A DNA stretch of 64,000 nucleotides from Hymenopus coronatus (Eukaryota > Arthropoda > Insecta > Mantodea > Hymenopodidae), in the NCBI GenBank assembly GCA_030762935.1, contig CM060882.1, positions 21,891,001 through 21,955,000 on the forward strand, read 5' to 3'. The notes beneath the pieces were generated by a model. It ran no database searches and was not told where the DNA came from. It worked only from the letters and a program-made list of their open reading frames with translations. This document shows, piece by piece, positions 12,901 to 27,900 of this stretch. Position 1 is the first letter of the stretch. Each line of letters starts with the position of its first letter. Made by a program: the position numbers and the translations under genes.

Positions 12901-15900
12901 ATAGCAAACCTTTAAATTTCATTTAAAGATCAAGTTGTCTTCTTTTTATATAGATGATATACTAAATACCAAAATTAAGTTCTAATAATGGAGGTCATCC
13001 TGCATTTGAATAAATATGGTACAGGAACCCAAAAGTCTCAGTTGAGAATACAATATTAGTTATAAAATGCTGGGCATAATAGTGTTTTGAAAATAACAAA
13101 AAAGGTATGATACTAGGTGCTTCTACAAACTCCTTTATTATCCACACACACTACACATCTGATTATTTATCCTGGGATTCTAACCCACAGGCACAATAGA
13201 TACACCTAGCAGGTCAAGCCACACTTAATAATAGAGGCCATCTTAACAATAGAGGGGAGTTAAACTATGCCAAATGACATGCAGTTTTCATACATCTGGG
13301 AGCAGTAAAATCAATCCATGAGAGTTGTAAGTAATGATTAAATTAAAAGTCTGGTGTTGTTTTCACAGAAGAATACATTTGTATGTTAGTATACAATAAT
13401 TTAATTACATTCTTTCTTTTTTTGGTAGCTTAACGTCCTTTAACCTGGTTGGTCATATCAGTCAATGAATGAAATTGGTGAAATGATGCTCAAATGATCT
13501 CAGGGTCCATGGAGCTTAAAGTTACTCAACATTCGTCTTCTCAGGATACAAGAAAACCCAGAAAAAAACCTTATCTGGTAACCCACCCTAAGTGAGATTC
13601 GAACTTGCAACCATCTGTTGAATGTGAAGCAGACACACTACCCAGGTGGGCCTTTAATTGCATTTTTTTGATGTGAAAAGCTCAGCTGATAAAATTACAT
13701 GGAAAAAAATCATTATTTTCACTGAATCATTGTAAAGATAAACATTTTTATTTTTACAATGAAAATGTAATGCTTTATTTAAACTATATAAATAATTAAG
13801 ATGTAAATGAGTTTGAATAACAAGTTAGCAACTTTCATTCGATCGATGTTCTGAAACTTTTGATTGGCGTCATGTGTGCGTGTTTGTGTAATTATATAGG
13901 ATGATTCAAAAATACTTTTAAAAACTTTGGGAACAGGTTTCTTACATCAAAACAAGAAAAAATGTTCATATAAACATATGTCCCAAAACTCTTTGTTCTC
14001 AATTTGTTGAGGTTCAAAATGTTATTAATCAAAACATATGAAAGTGACACATTATTCTATTTTTGACGTCAGCTTTTAGTAGGTGTTCAACACAAACACC
14101 ACTTATAGCAAATGGTCCAAATGTTCCCCTCTTGCTTCTAGACACGCATGAACTTGTCTGAGCATGGATTTTCATTGTTGTATGATTTCACATGCTTCCA
14201 TGACATGCAGATTAAGAGTTTATTCATCCGGGATGTCTGCTGCATAAACCAAATGTTTCAGGTGCCCCCAAAGACAAAAATCCAAAGGATTAAGGTTGGG
14301 GGAATGTGCAGGCCATTGAACTGGTCCTCTACTACCTATCCATCTGTCATTCTAGATACGAGCCAGTGCGTTTCGAACATTGAGACTAAAATGAGTAGAG
14401 CATCATGCATAAACAACATGTTCTGTTTTATTTGTAGGGGCACATCTTCTAATAAGCCTGGGAGAGTGTTCTGAATGAAATTCTTGTAGACAGCACTTGT
14501 ATGGTATGGGGGGAAGGGGGGGGGATGTATTACACAAATGACAAATGTAAATAAGCAGCCATGACAACACAAGGTTAACTCCACAGAGTAAAATTGGCCA
14601 AGGCTTCTATGAATGAGTTCATACATAAATGAAGTTATTAGGCTGGACTCGGAAACCTGTTAAACGTAAACTTTCATTAATAAATTGATAATCTGAAAAC
14701 AAAGGGTTTTAGAGCATATGTTTATATTAAAATATTTTCTTATTTCAATGTAAGGAATTCATCCCTAGAAATTATAAAAGAATTTTTGAATCATCCTATC
14801 GTATATTAGCATCTGTAAAGAAAATCAATATGTGCAAATGCATAAAATCTTATGTTACTATTAAGAGAATCTGAGATTACCATTGTTGCCAACATTAGTA
14901 CCATTGCTGTTGTTCAGTGGCATTGTAGTTTTGTTGCTTATTGCATTGTTTAGTACACTCATGTTACTTGCAGCATTATTATTATGATTGCTCTTCTGCC
15001 CTGAGTTTGCATTTTCTTTATTCTCTGTTACAGTTAGTGAACACCTTTGGTCATCCATTCTCTTGGATTGAAAGCGTGATAGTAGATCAAAGAAGGATTC
15101 CTCATCATCCAGATGCTCTTCCTGCAAGTGAAAAAAACTGCTTACTGGAGCTCTAAAGGACTACAGAGCATTTAAAGAACATAAAACATCATATTTCTGT
15201 AATACTCCTGATAAAATAGACCCATTCACAATGAAAATTAAGCTTAAGCATAATATAAAGTTAAAAACTAGATGTACTGTAACGGAACCATTCACAATGA
15301 ATCATCTTAACTTAAAAATCTGATGGTACAAGGGGTGTAGCATTAATTGATGTGGGTGATGTATTACATAGTAATGGTAGATTTGAATGCTAAAGGTTGA
15401 TGTATTTGATTTTTGGATGTTCTTGAGATATTTTGAAACTTAAATGCTATATTGAATCCTTCATTTGGATGGGTTCAAATGCATGTTCTCGTTTGAGAAT
15501 GCCCTGAATGCAGTACTTGAATGCTGCACTTGGATAGGTACCAGTGCACCGAACTAAGTCAAGACCTTGTCTCAAGATGGTGCTGGCATAGCTACACCTA
15601 AATGGGAATGGTGCTCATAAGCTTGGGCATTTGCCAGGAAGAGTGCAGCAGTGTGCTGGCGTAATAAACTCATGAATAATTCATTTTATTATTTTGCAAA
15701 AGAATTTTTGGATATTCAGGTTCTACAGTTTGTTTTACACTTTTTAACAGCAATGTCTATAACCCTATAAACATGCAAAGAGAGTATAAAATTAAAATTA
15801 CATATGTACATGCTTAAATAATATAAATATATACTTAAAAAAATATCTTAACATTTCTGTGTTCAAATAAAATGTTTTCCAGCCATGATCAGCTTTAGAA

Positions 15901-18900
15901 TCACTGCAGTACAACGTCCACACATACAGAACAAAACAACAAACTCGTGCGCTGCAGTGAATTGTTTAAGGAATCAATGATCCAAGATTTTAAAATGGAA
16001 ATGGCCTGTTATTTATGGACGCTCTTTAACTGCTTTGGTTCTCAGCATCCCATTCTATATTGGGCGTGAAAGATCGCTTAATTTTGCTCAGAGGCCTCTC
16101 TTATCAGGCTTGAGGTTCTTTTACGTGCCGTAAATCTACGACACGGGACCCACAGCTTTACTTCCCTTCCGAAGGAAGCCATGCTAAGGATTTTTACGCC
16201 CGAAAAAATCTATCGTCCTCCGCCTGGTTTGAACCCACGACCTTGGGTATATGAAGTTAGCATGGTAACCATTACACCACGGAGGGCGACCCAAGATTTT
16301 AATTAACACAGCAGTACTATAATATACTATATCAATCAGTTGTTTATCTTTGCCATCCAATACTTCCTGCGTATGCAGAAAATAGTAAAACCTAGCACCC
16401 AATTGTCAGCATCTAACTGTTGTTATATTTTTCGTCCATCATTTGAGCTGAAGAACATCACTTGAGTGACGATAACATAGCATCCGAGAGCTTGCTTGTG
16501 AAAACAGGTTGATTTTGATTAGCAAAAGCATCACCGAGTGATTGTAGCATTCGAGAACCAAAGTGAAAATAGAGAACACAACTCGAGTGAAGATAACATA
16601 GCATCTGAGATCTTGCATATGAATATAGTCTGATTTTGATTAGCGAAAACCTTAATGAGTGATAGTCGTATTCGAGAACTTGTACTGGAATGAAAGTTTT
16701 GATTCTTAAAACTATTCAATTCTAGAATACATTTGATTCTGCCCATCACTAGTATTACATACCTTAATAGTTTACCTTAGTTCACAATTTTCTACTGTAT
16801 TAATCCTTTTTAGAACTATGTTTTGAGCAATGGTTCTTCCATGAAATGCTGTTCTGTGTATCAAGTCAATCAAGGAAAAAGTGCACACCAGTGAATGTAA
16901 CAAGGCAGAATACCTCCTGCTTGATAAGGTTAAGGTGGTTTAAACTGAACTTTTTCATTAGTTTGCTTGACAGCGAAAGTTTCATACGTTTAAATTCTTG
17001 TGAGCTTATTAGATTATAATACACAGCATTTTGGATGGTAATTGTGATTGAATGTGTTCGAACGTCAACTAAATAAGAGCAGAAAATGTACATTCCTGAA
17101 GTATATCTGCAAGTGCCATCATAGGGAAGCACTCATTACAGACAGAATGTTATATTTTGCATAAACCAAGCACACTTAATATGTAATCAGACTCTTGTGT
17201 AATCAACAAATTGAAGGTAAGAGAAGTTTTAGTTGGACTGCAAATACAAGTATAATTACAGCACGACCCAGAAGTCTCTAAATGTAACATTAAAAATGTC
17301 TTGAGAGACATAAATGGTAAAGTGTAGTGTATAAAAGTGAATTGTGGCTCTGTGGGTGAAAGACTCTAAATATATTGTTTTGTTGCTCATATACTGTATT
17401 TATCCGAATACAAGAAAATGTTTTTTCCAAAATATTAATGTTCAGAAATGGGGGTCGTCTCACATTTGCACTATGTTTTCCGAACACCATACAAGGAAAC
17501 AATAAGTCTCAAACTTTGAGAGTATGGGAGTGGCAAAGCCTGGTAAAAATGCTATAGATTCGAGACATATGCAGCAGATTTTGAGCGTCTCATTTTGCGC
17601 TGAAAATTAGCTATTAAGAAGTCTATGATCATTCTCATTGGAAAAAAAATAACTCTCTGAGACTAAAATAAAATTACAGGACTTCTTTTCATCGGTGGTT
17701 GCACGTAATGTATTGGAAGTCAATGTCAAGCAGAAAAAGAGAGGTTAACTGTGTATTTTCCCTCCTTGGATCACACATTTAGCGCAAACTGAATTTACAC
17801 ACAAATTTGAACTATGTAAAACAGTTTACAATACATTATATTAAGTATGCTGTCTTAACAGAAAACAGCATTCATATATAATCGTTGTTACAACTATGTT
17901 GCCACCACCGCTACATTTCATTCTACCTTCTCCGTCTCGCAATGTGAATTTCTGTGTAAATTCAAATTGGATAAAAACATTTACAAAGTGCTATATTAAG
18001 TACGTTATCAAAATACAAAATCATTTCCATCATCATTGTTACAGTTATGCTACTGCCACTGCCACGTTCTATCATTGCATATACCATACATTTCCTTCTC
18101 CATCTCTCCTGCTCGCAATGTGAATTTCTGCCCAAATTCAAATTAGGTAAAAACATTTACGATGTGTTATATTAGGTATGTCGTTTAAATTCAAAATCAT
18201 CACCATCATTACAGTCATGTCATTGCCACATTCCATCACCGTACATTTCCACACTCCCCTCTCCGGCAAGCGCTCAAAACTGAATTTCTGCACAAATTCA
18301 AATTAAATACAGTAAATAAATAATGGCTTAAGTGTCCATTAGTTTGTTCAACATATATGACAAACCTTTAAATCTCATTTAAAAATTCTTCTTTTTATAC
18401 ACCTATGTCTTTTAAACATGTCATATGTAAATGATATGCTAAATTCCAAAATTAAGTTCTGAAAAATGGGGATAGTCTTGCATTCAAAGACTTGTATCAT
18501 AAGTGATAATGTCGAGTTGAAAATGAAGAAGTTAAAGAACGAATATTCCTGTAATTATATTCTTTGTGAAAAAAAGTTAACACTGCAGAATTTAATTTTG
18601 TATATAAATTGTTAATTAAAGTAACCACTGAACAGCATGACATGTAAGTAAGGTAGAAAATCTGAGCAACACTGGTGCATCTCATACAAGCTGTCTGTTT
18701 TTTGAGAAAACAAGGACTTGCATTTCGTGGCCATATAGAGAGTGCTGAACCTTCTGTAAGAGGGAATTTCAATGAATAACAAAATATAGTATCTCTTAAA
18801 GGCCACCTGGAAAAGTCACTCCATTTTGTGCTACTTCGCCTGATATACAGAATGGTTTAATTTCCACAATGAACCAACAAAATTAGAAGAGAAGTTTCTA

Positions 18901-21900
18901 AATCATATTGTATATTGTGTTTCACTTATATTAGGACAGAAGTTGAAACTGCCAAAACTACCTTCTGCAACCTGGTGAACTATTAAAGAACAATTCATTG
19001 GCTTTACAGATGTTATGCAGAACACTGATAGAAAAATTAATTCACATTTGCAACATTCTTTGAATAGTCTGATTGTATGAATTTAAGCATTCACTCTCAC
19101 TCTTTCCCCTTTGCTTTTTAACATTAGACTTTGAAGTGCACACCCTACGTCATATACCTGCTATGCTACTGTGTTGTACATTCTCACAACTTTCTCTGCC
19201 CATTCTTCTGCAAACTTATTTCAAAACAGCATATTCTTCTATCTATTTCATGATATTAGAGATAAAACATCTGCAGAAACAATTTCATTGCATATTTCCT
19301 TGTAGAAACAGTGGGATTATGGGAATACAGTAGGCTTAAGCAACACTCAAGTCCAAAGAGTTGGTTGGCTTTGAAATTATGATCTCACTGCTAGACCAGA
19401 AGAAAAACAATAATGACTTTCATTTGAGAAAAGTATGAGAATGGGAAAATTGAAACCAATATGGAATGTCTCAAAAATGGTAACTTCATAACGAAAATTT
19501 GACATAAATTGTGTGCTTCAATGAGATTTACCGCATTTATCCAAATATAACACAATGTTTTTTCCCGAAATATTAATGTTCAGAACTGGGGGGTCATCTT
19601 ACATTTGTTATATATGTTTTCCAAATACCATGCGGGGAAACAGTAAGTTTCAAACTTCACGGATATGGCAGAGGAAAAGCCTGGGGGAAATTGTATATAG
19701 ATTACTGTCAAGTTTGCAACATATGCAGTAGATTTTGTGTGTTTCATTTCGCACCAAAAATTGGCTGCTAACAGGCCTATGAGCATTCTCATTGGAAAAA
19801 TATATTTCTCTCCAAGATATATTTCTCTTCAACTCCTCCTACCAAACACATACATGGTACATTTCTCTTCTTCCTCTCTGTGCTGCCTGCAACGTGGATT
19901 TATACACAAACTTGAATTAGGTAAATGTTTTCAGACTTATATTATTTTGTCTTAATAGAAAATAGCATCCATAGTTATCACTGCAGCTAAATATTTACAA
20001 GCAAATTTGATTTAGATAGTGTGTTGTCTTAATTGAAAATTATGTTCATAATCGCTGTTACAGCTAAGGTGTCGCCATCACCAATAAACACAAGACATAC
20101 CATTACATTTCCGTTCTCCCTTCTCCGCCTCTCTCCCTCTCACAATATGAATTTCTATGCAAATTCAAATTAGGTAAAAATACTAATTGGTATGTTTTCA
20201 GATATAAAATCATATCAATTGTGGCTGCTGCCACTCCGCCGGCCCGTTTTCTCAAATGTACCTTAAATTTCCGTTCTCCCTTCTGTTGTTCAAATACAAA
20301 ATCATATTCATAATCATTGTTACAGTTACGCTGCCGCCGCCACCACCACATTGTACCATCACGCTCATACTCCATAAATTCCCGTACTTCCATATCACCC
20401 TTTCCATCAACCACCAAAAACGTGTTTTTCTGTTCAAATTCAAATTAAGCATAAAAAAAGGGTCTTATTCAGCTTAAGTGTCCATTAGTGTGTTTAAAAT
20501 ATATGGCAAACATTAAAATTCATTTAAAATTAATTTATCCTGTCTTCCTTTTACATATGAAGATGATATGCTAAGTTGCAAAATTAAGTTCTGAAAATAG
20601 GGGGTTGTCTTGTATTCAGATAAATACGGTACATTCTTTGTATAGAAAGCTTTTATCTACCTCTTACATTTACTAGTTATGCAAAAGCCATTCAGAATGA
20701 AGGGAAGTTAAAAGGCTACTCACAGAAAATTTAAAATATACATTTTTGGTGAAATGTTGACATTGAATTCTTGGGTAATTAATTTATAATACTTCCCTTA
20801 CTATACATAAAAAAGAAAGTAAAAATATGCATAAATATAGAAATGGGAGACACATGGAGTTTGGGAGAAAGAAGCGAGGCAAGCTTCTGGAAAAGGCCAA
20901 GAGAAAGAATGGAAAATATAGAAATACAAGAGATATGGGGAAGAATGGAATCTACAGAACCTTAAAAAGAGAATCAGGAACAAGAGAGTATGTTGACAAC
21001 TGCAACAGACAGGAGAGGGATGAGAACAGGAACTACGAGGGGCATACTGAAAGTCACGTGCAACCCGTTGTAAAAATTTAAATTTCAACAATGTAACGAA
21101 ACGAATTGCAGGATTGTAATCTACAGACTTTAAGCCACATGTTGACATTTTGTGACGTCATTAGCTTCTATCACGTGACCAGAGACAGTGTTTGAAAAAT
21201 GGCTGACATTGATGTTTCGTTTCGACAGCGTGCTGTCATTGAATTCCTTGTGAAAGAAGGAAAATCTGCTCCTGAAATTCATCTCAGACTTCAACGTGCG
21301 TATGGAGGTGTCTGCATGGGTGCCAGCAGTGTTAGAAGATGGGTGAAACATTTCAAAGATGGAAACACAAGTCTGCAAAATGCGCCTCGTAGCGGGCGTC
21401 CTCGAACTGCCTCTACAGAACGCAACAAGGAAAGAGTTGATGAGCTCATTACAGCAGATAGGCGTTTCACTGTGAATGAAATTGCTGCGCAACTTGGAAT
21501 AGGACATAGTGCAGTGCAAGAAATGATCCACAGCTTGGATTATCGAAAGGTCTGTGCCCGTTGGGTCCCCCATTTATTGACTGAAGACCACAAACTTCAG
21601 AGAAGAACCATTGCACAATACCTTCTTCAGAGATTTCATAATGAAGGTGATGAATTTTTGATGTGTATTGTGACTGGAGATGAGAGCTGGTTCCATCACT
21701 ATGAGCCAGAAACGAAACGTCAGAGTATGGAATGGCACCACTTGAACTCACCATCGAAGAAGAAAGCGAAGACAGTGCAATCTGTAGGAAAAGTTATGGG
21801 AAGTGTCTTTTGGGATGCACAAGGTTGCATTCTGGTTGACTTTCTTGAACCTGGACAAATCATAAATTCTGACCGCTACATCAAGACACTTCTGAAGCTG

Positions 21901-24900
21901 CCTCGGGCTTTGCGTGATAAACGCCCTGGAAAGAGGATCATCCTTCAACAGGATAATGCGCGTCCACATACTGCCCGTGCCACTATGGAGAAGATCAGGG
22001 CATTAGGGTGGGAAACTCTTCCACATCCTCCCTACAGTCCCGACTTGGCACCCTCCGACTACCATCTTTTCGGTTCTGTGAAGGAGCAGATGCGTGGCCA
22101 ACGCTACGAGACGCTGGAGGATATTTGGAAAGCAGTGCATCAGGGGCTGCGGGCAGCTGGAATGGAGTTCTATCACAAGGGCATTTTCAAACTTGTAGAA
22201 CGATGGGAAAAATGTGTGCAAAACGATGGAGACTATGTCAAAAAGTGAAAGAAAGTCTGTAGATTATGATGATGTATTTGGTTTGGCTTAAAAATAAATA
22301 TTAAGATTGTAAAACAGTGTTGCTCATGACTTTCAGTATGCCCCTCATATGTTTCTTAAAGCTCCAAGAGCAAGTGAAACAGGAGTATCAGAGTTATGTA
22401 AAGATGAATAGAGTGTAGTACACTAGTTAGCATATGCAACTGGCTTGATGTATGGGGAGCTAGATGGAAGGTAAAATAATTTGTTGCAGTAAAAATGTTA
22501 ACAAGCAAACAAGAAACAGATGGGTAGGAAAAAAATTATGGAGATTAAAGGAAAATGGAAAATTAGGGGTAAAAGAAGGAGAGGAGAGAGTTACAGACTT
22601 AGAAGCTTTTAATTATTATGCACAAATAAGTGAATTGAGTATACCAGCTGGAAGGGAAGTCATTACATTAACTAAAACCATTGATAGATATCGGTATATG
22701 GAACACATTTTGTACCTCTGGAGGTATTTTAGTTTAGTACAAAACAAGAGAGACACAAGCTGGCAAAGCTGCAGGTTGTGTGGGTGTCACTTGCACTAGG
22801 TCAGTGCATAAACATGCCTCACTAGGATGTTGAAGGAATTCCATTTTTACTGTGTGAGTGTAGGCCAATCAGAATGCCAGTTGCACTCGTAATTTCCCAA
22901 AACATTACACCACCTTGCATCATGTTTGCAAGTGACCATCGTGTTTACATCCATACCTGACTCACTCAAAATAAGGCTGCTGAGTTACTTCATGTCTGAA
23001 AAACTGCTCGGAATATTTCTTTAATTTTTTTAAGTGATTATCTTGTAACTCCGAGTGATCTCCCATAATTCCTACCGAAACTAATGTCAGAAATACGTTA
23101 CTCTATACATCTTACAAGTAACAAACTATTATCTTTGTACATTCTTGTGGAATTACGTACATTTATTTTTTCAAAATTGGCTGATCAAAGAACAAAATGC
23201 CATTAGACTTTTTTCTTTATAATGCTTGTAGGAAGCATATATTAGAAGGAAAGTAATAAGTTTCCTTCCACCAGGTATATTATTTATGATTCTCTATTAT
23301 TCATCCTTCAACTCATTCTTATCTTACAGGGGCATGTTTTGGGAAAACTCATTAATGTGTAATGCAGTATTCAAAATTTAAAAATCTGATGTGTTCCATT
23401 CACATGACTTTCTCTACATCTCTGTAACACATTATGGTTAAAAAGCTTATATTTCTATTTACTTCATGCTAATCGAGAAAAAATTAGCAGAAATAGTCTT
23501 ATTACTTGCTTCCTTGTAAGTAGAAGCGAAATAAGGGAGTACCATAGGTTAAAGTGATAGTCAAAAGCTGGTTGCTATGTCAATGAAGTTTCTTTGTTTG
23601 TATGGACAGGAGTTGACAAATTCCTGTATGAGAAAATTATAAGTTTTTCCAAGCTGAAACCAAACACAAGGAATATTTAAAAAATGATCAACTCCATGAA
23701 AAAAATGTATGTAACATGAATTGTGTATTTTAAAGTGCTCTACATTTTTTGTGTGTTAAGTTTTTGTCCATCTCTTACGGTTTAGCAGTTATGGAAAATT
23801 TCATAAAATTGATCCAGAATAAAGTAGTCTTCAGAGGCTATTCCCTGAAAATTAAAGATATACATTTTATTTGTCAAATAAATATCTTTAATATACAAAA
23901 TTTTAATCAAAATCGTTACAGTCATTTTTAAGAATACAAAAATTTTCAAAAAAAGTTCCATGTAAAGGGTAGTTTGGGGTGGGGGGATTTTTTTTTAAAA
24001 TTTTTGTGCTGCATCCTTGGAAGATATCAATCTTAAATAGTTTGGTATTTAATGGTCTTTTTGTTTTTGAGCTTGCTGTCCACAGATACACACACGGACC
24101 TTTTTCTGAAAATGCCTTTTTTTGGATTCAGGGGGACCCAAAACATGTATTTCTGGTGAAATCTCAGTATCGAATTTTTGGGTGGAATGCAATACCTTCT
24201 CTATACATTATGTACATAGTACATGTAGAGAAAGTAAAAAAAAACAGTTATTAGAATTATGACTAAATCACCAGCAGAAAGTAGCTGTCTGGAGTTATTT
24301 AGACAATTACACATTTTACCCTTGGTGCGTGTTAAATTCTCAGGTTCATAATCACTATACATGAAGCAACAGTAATTTCACACAACAATGTTTTGTTTGA
24401 GGGAAGCCTCACATGCAGTAGCATCATCTTATTTGAATCACCTACCAAACAACATTAAAAATGTGACCAATGTTAACATATTTAAAAGTAGACTGAAGGA
24501 GTTTATGTACAATCATAGTTTTATAGTAAAGTAGAATATTTTAGCACATGTAAAAATTATTCCTAGTAGTAATAACATGTTAGAACATCTTGTCTGTTTT
24601 GATAACCACGTGTAATCTCTACTATTTAACTCCTATTTTTGTAAATTTATATGTATAAAAATGATGTATCCGTAACATGTACTTGTTCAGTTGGACAAAA
24701 TAAATCACATCAAAATAAAAACTCTCGGTATCAAATTTTTGGGGGAAATACAATACCTTCTCTACACACTGTGTATATAATATGTGCAGAGAAAGTAAAA
24801 ATCGAATATGTTCCATTCACATGATGTCCTCTAGCTGTTGGGCAAACAAACCTACGAGTATTCAAAAGATTAAACTGTTATCTACATCATACTAATCAAG

Positions 24901-27900
24901 ATAAACATAAGCAGGATTAGTCTTCTTAGTTCCTTGTCAGTAGAAGGGATAAACGAAAATGCATAGGTTAAAGCGATAGTCTTGTCCTTTAAAAGCCGGT
25001 CACTTTGTGAAACAATTGAAATTTCAATCTCTTTGCTTTTCAGGAGTAAACAAACGAGAAACGAAAAGAAAGAATTTTTCCCTTTTAAGAAAAGTTTAAG
25101 TGGCTAACATTGAAACTAATAATTCGGAATGTCTTGAAAACAGTTAACTCTACCAAAAAAAATGTATATAACAAATTGTGTGTTTTAATGAGATCTACAT
25201 TTTTTGTGTTGTAAGTTTTTGTATATCTTTTATGGTTTGCTAGTAATATAAAAGTCATCCAGAATGAAGAGGTCTTCGGAGGCTATTCCCAGAAAATTCA
25301 AGATATACATTCCATTTGTCATAAAAATATCTTAAATGTAAAGTATTTTAATCAAAATCGTTAGAGAAAAAATCAAAATTTACAAAAAATGTTCCATGTA
25401 AACGGTAGTTGGGGTGGGGACATTTTCTTGTAAATCTTAGTGCCGCATCTATGGAAGATAGTCAACTTAAATGCCAAGTTTGGCATTTAACTGACTTTCC
25501 ATTTTTTATATATGTTGCACATGCACACACACAAGGACATTTTTTTCTTTTAAAATGCTTCTTTTGAATTCAGGAGGTCCCAAAGCATGTATTTCTGGTG
25601 AATTCTCGGATTCAAATTTTGGGTGCATTACAACACCTCTATACAATATGTACATAGTACATGTAGAGAAAGTAAAAATAAGCAGTGAATTAGCAAGAAG
25701 CTTTCACAGATTGGCAAATGTACCAATGGGCAAAACAGAATAACAATGTGAACTTGCTAAAATATTGTACTTAGCTACAGAAAATGGATTCCGGGCAGAA
25801 CTGGTGTACAAAAAGGTTAATAAGGCCAAAAACAACAAGAGAATTAAAGAAGTCAGTACACTCACTCAAAACCAGAAAGAAAACAAGATCTACAAGAAGT
25901 TTACATACCACCCTACAACTTTCTACAAATTCCAGAGGATCTTCAAACGACATAACATCATTCTAGCCCCTAACAACAATTACTCTATAAAAAACATTTT
26001 AAATTCTAAATTAAAAGATGATATCCCACAAGAAAACAAACCAGGAATATATCAGTTCAGCTGCAATGACTGTGAAAAAATCTACATTGGCCAAACAAAA
26101 GGAAATATAAAAACAAGGGCACAGAAATATTAAACTCAAACAAGAAGACAAATGTGCAGTAGCTTGGCATTTTTGGAAAGAGAAACACACCATAAACAGA
26201 AGCCCAAAAAACATCACAAGGAAGACAGAATTAAAAGTTTGGAAAAACAAGAACTGTGTTTTCAATTTCGAAAACCCACCAGGCGACCTACTGATTCAGA
26301 GGTTCAGCAAGCCACCACCAGTGACAGAGATAAGCAATGCTGGCAGTCAACCAAAGGAATTGACAATGGAAGCACATGGCTTCTGAAACATGTTTTCCAA
26401 AATAAAAAGTAAGTGATGTAGTGTTACAAAATCGACTAAACTAATTTTCAATAAGAAGCCATGTTTCAAAGAGCAATCCTTATCACATGATTATTCTACC
26501 CTCTCACATCAGATTTCCTTTTGCGATCTATTGACTCACTATCTTTCTATTTAAGATCTTGAGCCAGGAATCACTGGGATATCTGTAAAAAATTGCAGTA
26601 GATGTTGCTTTATATGAGCTTAACGTCCTTTAACTGGTAGCTAGCTTTTGTTCATTTTGAGGCAAGTAACCCCTTTGGCAGTGTATTATTGGTCACTTTG
26701 TAAACAGCTATATTAGCTCAGATGTTTCACGCTCTCTTATGTCTTTATTTAAAGTTGTGAATGACAACATTCACATTAAGTTTATCCTCAAGTTTTACGC
26801 TGTTCTATGCTAATGTGTAATTTTCATTGTGAATGGCCTAATATTGTGAATACCTTATTTTCTCCAGCAGAACCCAAACTGGCATTTTCCATTGATTGTG
26901 ATTCTGCACCCTCAGCATCATTTTGCAGAGGACTAACTCCATTAGCTCTTTGTTTTCCATCAGGAGTTAGCTGGAAAAAAACAAAAAACACTTCCTTTAA
27001 CTCCTAAAAACTGCACACAAAGATGAACATGAACTCCAATTTTTTGTGTTACTTAATTTTTGATTAGTTCCAAAATTTATTACTTCACATGAGTGATCTG
27101 TAAATATGACAGAATTATCTCAGGTTTCAGGTTTACATATAGTAATATGAAATTACATGGCTAGAGTGAAGAAGGTAATGTCTTACATTAATGCCCAGTA
27201 GTAAGGATCTTCTGTCTATAGCTACAGATAGATATGCTGCAAAAGGTTCAGATTTTTGGTACAACTTGGTCCTAAAAATATGAATGTAACCTAAGCACAT
27301 TGCATTCCACCAAAAAATTTGATTCAAAGATTTCACCAGAAATACATGTTTTGAGGCCTCCTGAATTCAAACAAGAAGCATTAATGAAATATTTCCGGAG
27401 AAATCTTGGCATTAAGTTTTCAGGTGAAATATGACACTCTACCAATGTTCAGCAAATTATTTTTTTAAAAAAGTTTTTTCTTCCTACGCGTTAATCGAGA
27501 TAAACATTTACTTTAATTATATACAAACCAACCCACCCCACCCTTGCATAGACCCTTTTCTAAAATGCTTTTTAAGGTTTCAGGTGGACCTCAAAACACA
27601 TATTTCTGGAGAATTCTTGGCATCCAGGTGAAATACAACACCTATGCCTACTACACATACATGGTACGTGTAGAGAAAATAAAAATGTCTCTGTATGTGT
27701 AGTTCATCCTTGGAAGAAGCAGAACTTGAATCAAATTTGGTATTTAACCAATTTTTCAATTTTGAGTTATGCTGTTCAAAGATATAGACAGACCTTTTTG
27801 TAAAAATGCTGTTTTTGGATTCAGCATACCCTAAAATGTGTATTTCCAGTGAAATTTCAGCATTGAATTTTCAGGGGAATGCAATACTTTCTCTCCATTG

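Noticed and set aside
20103..20417. Minus-strand 104-codon frame in family X
   Set aside because: Arises from the tandem repeats; unrelated to any protein and not kept in the other copies.
21130..21573. Minus-strand 147-codon open frame over the mariner
   Set aside because: Antisense shadow of the transposase; no family resemblance.
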